Shown in pieces: positions 54,721-64,000 of a stretch of DNA of 64,000 bases (position 1 is the first letter of the stretch; every line of letters begins with the position of its first letter). The notes below the pieces were generated by a model. The model searched no databases. It saw nothing but the letters and a program-made list of their open reading frames with translations, and had not been told where the DNA came from. The stretch is from NCBI RefSeq assembly GCF_029961155.1, contig NZ_JASBRH010000004.1:234836-298835 (forward strand), in the 5' to 3' direction. This DNA is from Pontibacterium granulatum. Its GTDB lineage: Bacteria > Pseudomonadota > Gammaproteobacteria > Pseudomonadales > Balneatricaceae. Both the position numbers and the translations under genes were made by a program.

Positions 54721-55758
54721 ATGATTCAGAGGATCAATAACAAATGGAAAGTAGACATCCGCCCAAACGGCCATGCGGGCAAAAGGATCATTCGTCTCTT
54801 CAACACAAAGGCCGAAGCACTCAACTTCAAGAACCACATTCTTGCCCAAACTGCTGCGGGCAAGGAGTGGAACCCTGCCCCCAAGGATAATCGTCTACTC
54901 TCTGAGATCATTGAGTTGTGGTGGACCCATCATGGTCAGACTCTCGCTGCTGGAGCTGACCAAAGGCGCATTCTTGATCTGTTCTGCAAGGCATTAGGCG
55001 ACCCGATCGCACGGACGATCACCACGGAAGATATTCATAACTGGCGCTCCGAGCGGTTGGAAACGATAAAACCAAGCACACTAAACACGCAAATGATCAG
55101 CGTGCGAGGTTTGTTCAATATCCTGCGTAAGCAAAAGCTGATCGACTATGAGAACCCGGCAGCGCCGATCAAGTCGATAAAGGTACATGAGAACAGCAAA
55201 GCGTTTCTCTCTGCCGGTGAGATAGAGTACTTCCTGAAGGCTCTGGATTCACACCCAGATAGAGATGTGGCTGTAATCTGTGAGGTATGCCTTGCTACCG
55301 GCGCACGCTGGGGAGAGGCTATGAAGCTGCACTATAGCGAAGTACACCCCGACCGGATAACGTTTAATAACACTAAGACTAAACGCAGCCGTACTGTTCC
55401 AATTGAGCAAGCACTCTACGAAAAGATCATGGACGGTAGAACACCTGGTAAGCGACTATTCCGTTCATGCCGTACAACTGCTTCACGGGTGATCAAAGGC
55501 ACTCTGAATGTATCTGAGAACCAAGCTACTCACATTCTGAGACATACCTTTGCCAGCCACTTCATTATGAACGGCGGAAACATCCTGACGCTTCAAAAGC
55601 TACTTGGCCATGCTAACCTGGACATGACTCTGAAGTACGCCCACTTAGCGCCAGATTACCTGAAAGAAGCTGTGAATCTGAACCCTGCGAAAATCGCACG
55701 GGAAAGAATTGGGAAAGATTCAGACCAAGAGCAAGCAACCATAACTCTAGCCCGTTGA
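54721..55758 (+). CDS. phage tyrosine recombinase (integrase)
   Basis: A 345-residue integrase: N-terminal arm-binding region (1-55), core-binding SAM-like domain (about 58-140) and catalytic domain with Arg196 (ATGARWGEAMKL), Lys219/221, His271-x-x-Arg274 (HILRHTFASH), His297 (LLGHANL) and nucleophile Tyr306 (KYAHLAPDYL). It is complete and all catalytic residues are in place, so it may be active. It lies at the right end of the prophage, reading toward the attachment site. Its last codons overlap the right copy of repeat B. Confidence 0.92.
   Translation: MIQRINNKWKVDIRPNGHAGKRIIRLFNTKAEALNFKNHILAQTAAGKEWNPAPKDNRLLSEIIELWWTHHGQTLAAGADQRRILDLFCKALGDPIARTITTEDIHNWRSERLETIKPSTLNTQMISVRGLFNILRKQKLIDYENPAAPIKSIKVHENSKAFLSAGEIEYFLKALDSHPDRDVAVICEVCLATGARWGEAMKLHYSEVHPDRITFNNTKTKRSRTVPIEQALYEKIMDGRTPGKRLFRSCRTTASRVIKGTLNVSENQATHILRHTFASHFIMNGGNILTLQKLLGHANLDMTLKYAHLAPDYLKEAVNLNPAKIARERIGKDSDQEQATITLAR
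55701..55717 (+). repeat. right direct repeat B, inside the integrase gene end
   Basis: GGAAAGAATTGGGAAAG, exact copy of 42976-42992. It encodes residues around 327-332 of the integrase. If this were the crossover, the last 13-15 codons would be exchanged on excision. Confidence 0.45.
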
Positions 55759-55798
55759 TTTAAAATGCAATTTCTAAACAATCCGTCAGTTGGCGAAG

Positions 55799-55811
55799 TT
55801 ATCCACGAACT
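55799..55811 (+). repeat. right direct repeat A (attR candidate)
   Basis: TTATCCACGAACT, copy of 42848-42860, 41 bases after the integrase stop. This position, just beyond the integrase gene, is the usual place for an attachment site. Confidence 0.5.
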
Positions 55812-56030
55812 GCACCTAAAACCCACCCATTTATCGGTCGAAGGCGCAGCAGAGCGCTGTGGTATTATGCCGGAACAGTTCCAGTAGATTATCGATAACC
55901 GATAGAGGATCGGCTAAGAGCTGTCGTTTGACTTTAACACCGCCCAATCCTTCAGACCGCCTCTGGCGCAGAATCGTCCGCAGGCACAGGAAGAAGAACA
56001 AGACAACAACGCCACAACAGGATGACAGCA

Positions 56031-56474
56031 ATGTCAGCAACTGAAGCCCACTACCGTGCGCTGGAGCGCATGCATCAGGCCGCACCGATCAACCAGTATC
56101 TGGAAAGCACAATCTCCGTAGAGAAAGGCAGCTCGACCATCCTTAGCAACGTGTCTCCGAGCTACTTCCATGCCGCCGGATCCATGCACGGCTGCCTCTA
56201 TTTCAAGGCTCTGGATGATGCCGCCTATTTTGCTGCAGCCAGCCGCAACCGCTCCGAGTTTCTGGTCACCACCGGTTTTACTACCTATATCACCCGCGCC
56301 GTCAGTGAAGGTCCACTGACCACCAAAGGCACGCTGATCAGTGCCGGTAAACAGTTACTGGTTGCCGAAGCCGTGATGTACGATCCTCGCGGGCGAGAAG
56401 TGGCGCGAGGCAGTGGCACCTTTATGCCCAGCGGTAAGAAGCTGTGTGACCAGCCCGGTTACAGTAATCGCTGA
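56031..56474 (+). CDS. PaaI-type hotdog thioesterase
   Basis: A 147-residue hotdog protein. The segment AAGSMHGCLYFKALDDAAYFAAAS contains the HGG/HGC-like turn and the acidic residue on the central helix (Asp-Asp) that act in PaaI/YdiI thioesterases, followed by VTTGFTTYITRAVSEGPLTTKG. It would hydrolyse an acyl-CoA or phenylacetyl-CoA-like substrate. ATG 56031 has AGG upstream; the ATG at 56022 would add three residues. It converges with pbpC; the two stop codons abut. Confidence 0.82.
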   Translation: MSATEAHYRALERMHQAAPINQYLESTISVEKGSSTILSNVSPSYFHAAGSMHGCLYFKALDDAAYFAAASRNRSEFLVTTGFTTYITRAVSEGPLTTKGTLISAGKQLLVAEAVMYDPRGREVARGSGTFMPSGKKLCDQPGYSNR

Positions 56475-58799
56475 TCAGTGTAGCACCCGGATCTCCACCA
56501 TATCCGTACTGCCCTGCTGATCGACCACGCTGATCTGATAGGTCCCCGCCTCCATTAGCTGATACGGCAGGCGCTTGCGACTGCGGCCAATATATCCTCC
56601 ATTGAGATACCAATCCCGGTAGCCACTGCCTCCTTCCGCTTCCAGTGTTATATCCAGGGCCTCATCACGATGCGCACCCGGCAAACGCAGTTGTGCCTGA
56701 TCTGGCCAACTGATGATCTTCAACGGCGCTGATATGGCAATCGTCGAGGTGCGGCAGGCTTCCGCCAGAGTTGGCAGGCGGTGGTGATTACGCCAGTAGA
56801 CCGGAATCCAGGGCTGCACGGCGGTGGGCCAGAGCGCGATCTGTTTTGTGATTAGCGTGTCACTGAATAAACAGGTCGGATCACCCCGCTCGCCGCTACT
56901 GCTATCCATCCAGATACGGCTGAGGACCGGTTGCAGGTTCAGATCGGTGCCCTCCGGCAGCGTGTACGGCGAAGTGTCATTCAACAACCACGCCTGATGG
57001 CGTTTCAGGCAGTTATCCCCAGCGTTCTCTTGACGCTCGGCGCTTGTACCCAGCGGCCAGCAGATCGGCAGGCGACTGACCGATGCTGGCTGCGACAACG
57101 GCTTCGCTGATGGCAACGCGGCATGGATACCAAACAGCAACGGCGCTGCGGTTACCCGGCCGTATCGCCCGGGGCTGGCACTGCCGTCAGGCCGTCCTAC
57201 CCACACACCGATGGTCCACTCGGCGGACGTGCCAATCGCCCACGCCTCACGATAGCCATAACTGGTGCCTGTTTTCCAGGCCAGATCCCAGCGCTGAACG
57301 GTTGTGTTGCCAATCCGCCGGTAAGGATGTTGTGCCAGCATATCCTGCACAATCCAGGCTGCCCCCGGCGACAACAGGTAACGTTCCCGTGTCGCCTGTT
57401 GTGGAATCAATCTTGGCTGAATCGACTGGCCTGCCCGCGCCAGTGCGCTGTAGAGCCCTACCAGGGATTCCAGCTGCACGCCGACCCCTCCCAGAATGAC
57501 CGAGGTATTGGGAGTCACGCTACCGGGACCAAAGGTTTTAAGGCCTCCGTTTTGCAGGCGGGTGATAAAACGATCTGCGCCGAAATGCTCGATCAGTTGC
57601 ACCGCGGGAACGTTCAGCGAGCGCTGCAAGGCTTCAGTCGCAGTCACCGGGCCGTTGAAATGACCGTTAAAGTTGCCTGGCCGGTAATGGCTCTTGTGGC
57701 GGGGAGCATCAATCAGTAGGGAATGGGAATGGATCAGGCCTGCATCCAGGGCAAAGCCGTAGAGGAAAGGTTTCAGCGTCGAACCGGGGGAGCGCACTGC
57801 CTGGATGATATCGACCTGCCCGGCTCGCGTCCTGGACCAGAAATCCGCCGAGCCGACATAGGCACGCACCGCACCGTCATCGTTGCGCATCGCCATCACT
57901 GCCACAGAGTGCTGGTCGCTGAGCGATTCACTGTACTGGCGCACCATGGTTTCCAGCTGCACCTGCAAGTCGAAGTCGATCAGGGTGTTGATCACCGCGC
58001 AGTCAGGGCAGTCCTGATATAGCCGACGTGCCAGTAAAGGGGCAACGTTGGGCATTCCCTGTGCAAAGGTGACCAGCGGTTCCCGGCGGGCATCCTCCAC
58101 CCTCGCCTGCGGCCATTTCCCAAGTAACAACATGCGCTGCAGCACTTTGTCCCGCGCGTTCCTGGCGGTTTTGGGGTGGCGGTCGGGGCGGTATACGCTT
58201 GGACGTTGCGGCAATACTGCCAGCAGCGCGGCCTCAGCATCGGTCAACTGCAGCGCGGGTTTGTCGAAGTAGTAGTAACTGGCCGCCTGTACACCCGACA
58301 GCGTGCCCCCGAACGGAGCGATATTGAGGTAGAGGTTGAGGATCTCACCCTTGCTGTAATGCCACTCCAGCTGCAGCGCCCGCAACACCTGCAGCAGTTT
58401 GCCGCCATAACTGCGATCATGCGGATAAAGTAACCTCGCGACCTGCATCGTCAGGGTCGATCCGCCGGAAACCACACGACCAGCGTGCAGGTTCTGCCAG
58501 AATGCCCGCACCAATGCCAGCGGATTGATCCCAGGGTGCTGGTAGAACCAGCGGTCCTCGTACGCTAACAGCAGCTCAAGGTACGCCGGCGACACCTGTT
58601 GCAGGGTCACCGGATAACGCCACTGGTGATTTTCACCGGGAAAGGCGCGCAGCGGAGTTCCGTCTTCCGCCAGCACAACAGTGCTGACACGTGGTTCCGC
58701 GGCCACCGGATAGCACTGATCCAGTGACCACAGAAATACCAGCAGCAATAACGCTGAACTGAGAGCGCCCACACCGCTCCATTTCAGCGTGCCGCTCAT
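56475..58799 (-). CDS. pbpC: penicillin-binding protein 1C
   Basis: A 774-residue bifunctional PBP: N-terminal TM anchor (8-25), glycosyltransferase domain (about 55-225, catalytic Glu in YEDRWFYQHPGINPLALVRA), transpeptidase domain with SPGSTLKPF (Ser-x-x-Lys) and a KTGTSYG motif, and a C-terminal BiPBP domain (about 680-774). It makes peptidoglycan in the periplasm. It overlaps the alpha-2-macroglobulin gene by four bases (ATGA). That gene pair is a known, widespread association in bacteria: the macroglobulin protects, and PbpC repairs, the envelope after attack. Confidence 0.93.
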   Translation of the reverse strand: MSGTLKWSGVGALSSALLLLVFLWSLDQCYPVAAEPRVSTVVLAEDGTPLRAFPGENHQWRYPVTLQQVSPAYLELLLAYEDRWFYQHPGINPLALVRAFWQNLHAGRVVSGGSTLTMQVARLLYPHDRSYGGKLLQVLRALQLEWHYSKGEILNLYLNIAPFGGTLSGVQAASYYYFDKPALQLTDAEAALLAVLPQRPSVYRPDRHPKTARNARDKVLQRMLLLGKWPQARVEDARREPLVTFAQGMPNVAPLLARRLYQDCPDCAVINTLIDFDLQVQLETMVRQYSESLSDQHSVAVMAMRNDDGAVRAYVGSADFWSRTRAGQVDIIQAVRSPGSTLKPFLYGFALDAGLIHSHSLLIDAPRHKSHYRPGNFNGHFNGPVTATEALQRSLNVPAVQLIEHFGADRFITRLQNGGLKTFGPGSVTPNTSVILGGVGVQLESLVGLYSALARAGQSIQPRLIPQQATRERYLLSPGAAWIVQDMLAQHPYRRIGNTTVQRWDLAWKTGTSYGYREAWAIGTSAEWTIGVWVGRPDGSASPGRYGRVTAAPLLFGIHAALPSAKPLSQPASVSRLPICWPLGTSAERQENAGDNCLKRHQAWLLNDTSPYTLPEGTDLNLQPVLSRIWMDSSSGERGDPTCLFSDTLITKQIALWPTAVQPWIPVYWRNHHRLPTLAEACRTSTIAISAPLKIISWPDQAQLRLPGAHRDEALDITLEAEGGSGYRDWYLNGGYIGRSRKRLPYQLMEAGTYQISVVDQQGSTDMVEIRVLH

Positions 58800-61700
58800 T
58801 GGTCCTCGGTAATACGCAACAGGCCAGCATCGACACCACTGTGGCGTAACTCTGGGTGGTACATATCTTCGGCGAACGTCGGCGGTAGGGTAAACACACC
58901 GGGCGACACAGCACGCGCCAGGTAGAAGATACGCCCACGTTTACGCCAGGCTGGGTTGAGAGCGATGACGTAGCGATCATCACGGAACTCCTGGTGGCGG
59001 ATATCCAGTTCCTGCATCAGGCTGGTCACGCTGCTGCCTTTGATCTTCAGCTCGTCCAGATCGTACGAGGTGGCCAGATTCTGGTTTTCCAGCTCCAGGC
59101 CCGCGGGCAACAGGTCCACGATCAACAGGTGGTTCATATCCTGACTTAAGCGGTATGTCAGCTCAACCAGGACTATATCGCCGGTCTGCAACTGCGGGTT
59201 TGCCAAAGACTTACCATCTAGCGTATAGAAACGCCGTTGAAGCTCGATACCCTCGCTCTGCGCATTCGGCAGCATACGACTGTAACCACTCAGCGTTGCA
59301 CTCAGGTATGAATGGTTGGCGCTCAGATTACGGATTGTCAGGCCATCGTGCAGCGAATCCAGGTCATAACGACTCTGCAGCTGGTCCAGCTCGCTCAGCA
59401 CAAGGGTTTTATCCCCGAGTGTAATTTCGGCATTCAACTTATCCACAGGCACTTTTTGAAGTGCCAAGCCAGCCAATACCAACGCGTTACGCTCCTGGGT
59501 ACTGAGCCATTGGCGGCTTTTCAGACGCCCGTCCAGCTCAAACAGTAATGGTGACCATTGCGCTTCCGGCAAACCCGCGTCCAGCCCCCAGTAGAGCGCC
59601 AACGCAAGGTCACGCACTTCACTGCCGTAGGTACTGCTATGGAATCGATTGCCGTTAAATGCCACCAGAGCCTCTTGCAGGGCTTTCGCGGCCCGCTGCG
59701 TGTCTCCGGCCTGGTTCAGCGCCAGTCCCAGCTGATACAAGCCCAGCGCCGACCAATGTGTGCCTCGGTTGTCATGCAACGTGCGCAGCTCTGCCAGACG
59801 CGCCTGCCCGCTGCGTGCCAGCACCTGTGCAGCATAGGCACCCACAGCAAACCGGGCCCGCTTGTTGTCACCGGCGTATTCATCGTAGATCCAGCGAGGG
59901 TTGCGCAGGTAACGCTGCACCCGCTGCAAGGCTTTCTGCAGATTCTGCTCCGGCACGCTGTAACCCCGTTCCCGGGCCTGCAACAGGAAGTCGGTGACGT
60001 ACACGGTCAGCCAATACTCTTCGGGACTTTGATTACCCCAGAGTCCAAAACCACCGCTGCTCTTCTGCATGCCCAACAAACGCTGAATCGCCAGTCGAAT
60101 GGCATCCTGACGCGCCGTTTCACTCTCTCCCTCAATGCCCAGCTGTGCCAGTTGCTGTTGATTGACGAAAAGCTGCGAGAACACACCACTGGTGGTTTGT
60201 TCCAGACAACCGTATGGATAGGCACGCAAAGCCTCGATGTGCCGCCCCACCGCCAGTGGGGGACGTGAAGAAAGGTTCAGAGACAGCGACGCCCCCGCAG
60301 ACATCAGTGTACTTAGCGGTTCAGTAGGAAGTACAAAGCTATCACCCTGAGCAAGCGCTTGCTGCCAGCGGTATTCACTTGGAGCCCAGGCAGGACGGGA
60401 ACTCAGATACCAACGACGACTGAACTGTGACAAGGCCTCCGTTTCGAGACCTTCCAAGCCACGGAAATGGATATCGATGGTGGCGCGTCCGAACTGTTCC
60501 GTGGCTTTAACCGGGATCTTAATCAGCCTGCGCTCGTTATCCGCCAGCACCACCGGCTTCGCAAACAGCTCTGCTTCGGTCAGCAACTCGAGCCCCTGAT
60601 CCAACTCCAGCTCAACCTTCACATGCTGCTCACGCCCGCTCAGGTTGTGAAGTTGCAGGGCCAGCTGAGATTCGTCTCCGATCGCCAGGAAACGCGGTTT
60701 CACCAATTCGGTCACCAGTGGCGCGGCAACTTGCAGCTCCTGCTCGACAGAACCGAAGCGGTCCTCGCCAAAGGCCACCGCCATTAAGCGCACCCGACCA
60801 TTAAAATCCGGGAATTGAATTGGCAGCTGTACCTGGCCGTTCTCGTCCACCGCCACCATGCCGCTGAACAGGGAGACGATCTGCACATCCGAGGCGGGCT
60901 GATCGCCACCTCGCTGCAGGTCAGCATCACCACCAAAACGCAGCGTTGCCAGCTCGCCATCGTCTGCATCGATTAGGGCACCGTAGCTGTCACGCGCATC
61001 CACGCCGTAGCGACGCTGGCCAAAGAAACCGTCAAAAGGATCCGGAGTATCGAATTCGGTAATGTTCAGGATCCCCAGATCCACCGCCGCCAGAGTAATA
61101 CCCAACTGATCGGGTAAGTCACTGCCCTTACCGGCCGTAATCTGTAATGGAATATTCAGAGCCTGCTCCGGCAGCGCTTTGGCGGGCAACGTCATCGTGA
61201 TATCCAGCTTACGTGCCTCACGGGAAAGCTTCAGTGGCTGAATCCCCATCATCCGGCGTGGTAAGCGGGTCGCACGAGTTTCGCCCGGCTGGACGAGCAA
61301 CACAGACAGATACAAGTCGTGACGTTGCCAGGATGGATCGACCTGCAACTCAACCGTTCCCCCCTCTGCAGGCACGCTTATCTTTTGCCAGTGCAGCGGT
61401 TGATCGCCTTCAACGACCAGGTAACCCTCACCCGCCGCCGGTGGCTGCAAACGTACCTGAACCGTATCACCCTCCTTATAGGCAGCTTTATCCAGTGACA
61501 TACCAATACGGTCAGGACGTCCGGACAGCGCCTGCTCCTGCTCGCTCCATCCGGCTTTAAAGCGATAGCTGCTGATCAGGCCAGTCTGCCGATCTTTAAC
61601 CTCCAGGCGGTAATAACCCCACTCCACCGGTGCTTCAATCTCGGCGACCTCTTCCGCACCAATCGACATTGTCTGACTGAACACCGGATAGTGGCGCTCA

Positions 61701-63727
61701 GTATAGTGATTACTCCAGCCATCGCCCTCGGAATACACCCAGTGGTAACGGCGGTGTTCACGTACCAGCGTGATCTCCAGATCATCCCGCGCCAGCTTGT
61801 TCTCGCCGTCGGTGTACACCAGTTCGAAGGCAGCGTTGCCGTTATAGTCTGTAGTGTTATCAGCAAACAGCGGCCGGATGCCAACCAGCTTGTCGGCAGG
61901 CAACACAAAGCTGGTGAACGCACGGCTGACCGGCCTCCCTCCCATATCCTGCAGACTTTCGAACAAACGCAGCCGCAGCGGAGCCCGGGTCTTTTGCCAG
62001 AACGATTTGACCGTCAAGACTGCGGCCCCATGCTCGTTCAATTTGAGGTCGTCCAGATCAACCCGTCTATTCAAGTCGGTGTAGCGGATATCGCCGAAGT
62101 GATAATCGGCAAATTTTTCAAACGGCGTCGCGTGCATAGCCGCAACCAGTTCAGACTGCAGTTTGTTACCCGCAGCAGGTGCGCCGTAGAGGTACTGGCC
62201 AGAAACGTTCACTGACAGGCTATCCTGTGGCGTTATCTGTTCAGGCCCGTCCAGCTCCAGTGTCATTCGTTCCGGCAAGAACTCTTCCACATGAAAGCTA
62301 TATTCGCTCTGAGTGTGGTCAGGCAGCTGTACCAGCAGTGACCATCGTCCTGTGGGCTGATCAGCCGCTATCGGGACGGTTACCTCGTAATAATTCAACG
62401 CCCCCGGTGTGATCGTTTGGGTGCTGACGATACGTCCGTCCGGTTGCCGCAATGAGGCCTGCAGCGGGATACCGGGCACCATCTCACCGTCACGTCCCCG
62501 AAACAGGCCACTGACGGTGACCTTCTCGCCTGGACGGTAAAGGTCTCGTGCGGAATAGAGAAACAGCGTTTGTGCCTGCGGCTGTTTGCCGGTGACCGGG
62601 AATTCGGAGAGGTCCAATGCCGGACCGTATAGGCGGACCAACGTGGTGTCATCGCCCTGACTGGCGAGGAGCAGTCTCGGTGACCTGTTTCCACCAAGAT
62701 CCAGCTCACCAAAGCTGGCTTGCCCGTCAGAAGACGCGCGTTGCTGCGCAACCACGGTGCCTTCGGCATCCAGCAATTGCAGATCCACATCGCCAGCCGG
62801 TTTTGCGGTACTCAGGTGGCTGATATAGGCGTCGATCTGATCCTTATAGACACGAAGGTGGACACCCAGATCGGTCACGGCAAACCAGGTTGCCGGATAG
62901 CTGTAGTTATAGTCACCCGCTTTACGCATCACAGCCAGATATACACCTTTTGCCTGTAACTTCTCGATCTGTTTTATCGGGATATAGCTGGTTGCCTGAG
63001 CGTTACGTTCCACATTGAGATCGAAGCGTCCGGTATAAACCAGTTCAAGATCGCGCAGATACTCCCTCACCTGCCAGAACTCCTGCTGCCCGGCCTTGCG
63101 GTTATCGTTCAGGAAGCGTGGCAGTTTATCGGAGGGTATTCGGAAAAAATCGATATCAACGGAGTCGGCATTCCGTGATAACACCGGCAGGCCTTTGGTC
63201 AGCTTGTGTGCCAGCAGGTTACCGCGTCCGACAAAGCCTAGCATCGGCGAGAGGGCTTCGGTTTCGATAGTTACGCTATACGCTTCAGCAATGGCCTTAT
63301 CAAGCTGAGACGGCATGCCCGCAAGCACGGTCACACTGTATTTAGCTTCTGGCTTGAGATGGGGAAAATAGAGTGTAGTGGCGTTGTCTCCAGTAGCCCA
63401 TTCACCCGATACCGCATCACCTTGGGCGGTTTCCACCTTAAGCCACTGGGAAAGAGGTTGGTTCACAGGTACAGGCGCGGTGAAGGTAACCGCTGCCGCC
63501 AAACGTCCCTGATAAAAATCGGGGCTTACATCAGCAACCGCAAAGGTTGTGTCGGCATACCTTAGATCCGGTTCCGCCAGTTCTGGTTTTGCCTCTAGTG
63601 CAGCCTGAGACTGTTCTGCGCCTGGTGAGCTTTGCGTGTTCGTCTGTCTAGACTCTTCTTCACCACATCCTGCAAGCAGTGCAAACACAAACAGCAGAAA
63701 GGACCAATACACAGGTTTTGCCGACAT
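58796..63727 (-). CDS. yfhM: bacterial alpha-2-macroglobulin, thioester type (YfhM)
   Basis: A 1643-residue lipoprotein. Signal with lipobox LLAGC (Cys21) gives an inner- or outer-membrane lipid anchor; then a long series of MG domains, and the thioester Cys1174 in YGCLEQTTSG. The thioester traps attacking proteases, the bait region lying before it. Length agrees with E. coli YfhM (1653). It lies upstream of pbpC in one operon. No in-frame defects are seen. Just upstream (63728-64000) I see no gene, only repeat-like DNA. Confidence 0.92.
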   Translation of the reverse strand: MSAKPVYWSFLLFVFALLAGCGEEESRQTNTQSSPGAEQSQAALEAKPELAEPDLRYADTTFAVADVSPDFYQGRLAAAVTFTAPVPVNQPLSQWLKVETAQGDAVSGEWATGDNATTLYFPHLKPEAKYSVTVLAGMPSQLDKAIAEAYSVTIETEALSPMLGFVGRGNLLAHKLTKGLPVLSRNADSVDIDFFRIPSDKLPRFLNDNRKAGQQEFWQVREYLRDLELVYTGRFDLNVERNAQATSYIPIKQIEKLQAKGVYLAVMRKAGDYNYSYPATWFAVTDLGVHLRVYKDQIDAYISHLSTAKPAGDVDLQLLDAEGTVVAQQRASSDGQASFGELDLGGNRSPRLLLASQGDDTTLVRLYGPALDLSEFPVTGKQPQAQTLFLYSARDLYRPGEKVTVSGLFRGRDGEMVPGIPLQASLRQPDGRIVSTQTITPGALNYYEVTVPIAADQPTGRWSLLVQLPDHTQSEYSFHVEEFLPERMTLELDGPEQITPQDSLSVNVSGQYLYGAPAAGNKLQSELVAAMHATPFEKFADYHFGDIRYTDLNRRVDLDDLKLNEHGAAVLTVKSFWQKTRAPLRLRLFESLQDMGGRPVSRAFTSFVLPADKLVGIRPLFADNTTDYNGNAAFELVYTDGENKLARDDLEITLVREHRRYHWVYSEGDGWSNHYTERHYPVFSQTMSIGAEEVAEIEAPVEWGYYRLEVKDRQTGLISSYRFKAGWSEQEQALSGRPDRIGMSLDKAAYKEGDTVQVRLQPPAAGEGYLVVEGDQPLHWQKISVPAEGGTVELQVDPSWQRHDLYLSVLLVQPGETRATRLPRRMMGIQPLKLSREARKLDITMTLPAKALPEQALNIPLQITAGKGSDLPDQLGITLAAVDLGILNITEFDTPDPFDGFFGQRRYGVDARDSYGALIDADDGELATLRFGGDADLQRGGDQPASDVQIVSLFSGMVAVDENGQVQLPIQFPDFNGRVRLMAVAFGEDRFGSVEQELQVAAPLVTELVKPRFLAIGDESQLALQLHNLSGREQHVKVELELDQGLELLTEAELFAKPVVLADNERRLIKIPVKATEQFGRATIDIHFRGLEGLETEALSQFSRRWYLSSRPAWAPSEYRWQQALAQGDSFVLPTEPLSTLMSAGASLSLNLSSRPPLAVGRHIEALRAYPYGCLEQTTSGVFSQLFVNQQQLAQLGIEGESETARQDAIRLAIQRLLGMQKSSGGFGLWGNQSPEEYWLTVYVTDFLLQARERGYSVPEQNLQKALQRVQRYLRNPRWIYDEYAGDNKRARFAVGAYAAQVLARSGQARLAELRTLHDNRGTHWSALGLYQLGLALNQAGDTQRAAKALQEALVAFNGNRFHSSTYGSEVRDLALALYWGLDAGLPEAQWSPLLFELDGRLKSRQWLSTQERNALVLAGLALQKVPVDKLNAEITLGDKTLVLSELDQLQSRYDLDSLHDGLTIRNLSANHSYLSATLSGYSRMLPNAQSEGIELQRRFYTLDGKSLANPQLQTGDIVLVELTYRLSQDMNHLLIVDLLPAGLELENQNLATSYDLDELKIKGSSVTSLMQELDIRHQEFRDDRYVIALNPAWRKRGRIFYLARAVSPGVFTLPPTFAEDMYHPELRHSGVDAGLLRITEDQ

Positions 63728-63831
63728 TTTTCCACTCCCTGATAACCTGAGGCTTTACCGTTAAGTGGAAATAGTAGCATGTAGATTTTGAAGGGACGCT
63801 TAACAGGGTCCGCAAGACCCACTTTTTATCC

Positions 63832-63930
63832 GTAGGTTGATCAACGCGCAGCGTTGCCCGGCGGCCTTTAGATTTGCGCGCTTAGGTTCGTTGAGCAGTG
63901 TTGGGATCGCTAAAGCGATGACCAACCTAC
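63832..63930. repeat. large palindromic intergenic element
   Basis: GTAGGTTG (63832-63839) and CAACCTAC (63923-63930) bracket inner hairpins CAACGC-GCA-GCGTTG (63842-63856) and ATCGCTAAAGCGAT (63906-63919). It looks like a dispersed folding repeat (REP/BIME type) or a small non-autonomous element. GTAGGGC-type sequence follows near the right window edge. Confidence 0.5.
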
Positions 63931-64000
63931 AGGCTATAAGCTGAGCCTGAAGGTGTTTGGGCCGTAGGATGTAGGGCCGCTTTCAAGCTGCCGGCACCCT

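Larger units (their letters stand above)
42841..55811. mobile_element. integrated filamentous phage (inovirus prophage), about 13 kb
   Basis: The block holds, on the minus strand, an inovirus morphogenesis operon (small HTH protein to Zot and Rep), a divergent repressor, cargo genes and a tyrosine integrase at the right end. It is richer in AT than the host flanks. Imperfect 20-base direct repeats (18/20 identical, core TTATCCACGAACT) mark 42841-42860 and 55792-55811. A second 17-base exact direct repeat lies just inside each end. About 13 kb is similar to the size of Pseudomonas Pf4. No tRNA gene or dif-like site is at the ends, so integration is by the encoded integrase into an intergenic site. 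Confidence 0.85.

Noticed and set aside
55859..56044. 61-residue basic frame before the thioesterase gene
   Set aside because: Low-complexity, basic, overlaps the thioesterase start, no ribosome site.

Overview
The window reads as a chromosomal segment of a marine-type gammaproteobacterium, most like the Oceanospirillales/Oceanospirillaceae. This is an inference from gene content: a MucD-type protease, a TIGR02449-like coiled-coil protein, DUF2489, PbpC next to an alpha-2-macroglobulin, a full 2-aminoethylphosphonate (2-AEP) locus, and several c-di-GMP and two-component sensors. Host genes are densely packed and GC-rich. One block of about 13 kb (roughly 42.84-55.81 kb) is visibly richer in AT and is an integrated filamentous phage (inovirus).

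Region by region. 1-654: 3' end of a CaiB/BaiF CoA-transferase. 781-6115: an operon with a LolA-like periplasmic protein, two FtsX/LolC-type permeases, a LolD-type ATPase and an outer-membrane barrel protein. 6222-11342: a tightly coupled operon of acyl-CoA synthetase, E1 alpha, E1 beta and E2 of a 2-oxoacid dehydrogenase, and a free acyl carrier protein. 11384-12739 (minus): MucD/DegQ protease. 13077-14989: groES-groEL behind a sigma32-like promoter, with a GroEL that lacks the GGM tail. 15028-16659 (minus): CPA2 antiporter with a TrkA domain. 17011-19209: coiled-coil protein, then a HupE/UreJ-like protein with a membrane-anchored partner. 19271-22764 (minus): sugar-type binding protein plus GGDEF-EAL enzyme. 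23285-26716: response regulator, AraC regulator, EamA exporter, Ada-like methyltransferase.

26847-33927 is the 2-AEP regulon: PhnR (GntR/UTRA), PhnS binding protein, PhnT ATPase, a double-length permease, PhnW transaminase and PhnX phosphonatase. 2-AEP would be imported, transaminated to phosphonoacetaldehyde and hydrolysed to acetaldehyde plus phosphate. TGGTxTAxACCA palindromes lie upstream of both phnS and phnW, and Pho-box-like repeats are nearby. 34284-42756 holds a small orphan gene, a hemerythrin-GGDEF protein, a TonB receptor / binding protein / BarA-like hybrid kinase set, and two small membrane proteins. 56031-63727 holds a PaaI thioesterase, PbpC and a YfhM-type alpha-2-macroglobulin.

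The prophage has a minus-strand morphogenesis operon: HTH protein, small proteins, putative ssDNA-binding protein, a 124-aa membrane protein, a 45-aa major coat protein, a terminator, a 27-aa membrane peptide, pIII-like adhesin, pVI-like DUF2523, Zot/pI, then a large hairpin and the Rep protein. A divergent repressor, a DUF2726 nuclease-like protein, an unrecognised three-gene overlapping operon and a tyrosine integrase complete it. The three-gene cargo operon is the best candidate here for an undescribed system, possibly host defence or superinfection exclusion. The acyl-CoA synthetase/E1/E2/ACP operon and the binding-protein-coupled c-di-GMP and kinase systems also deserve attention.
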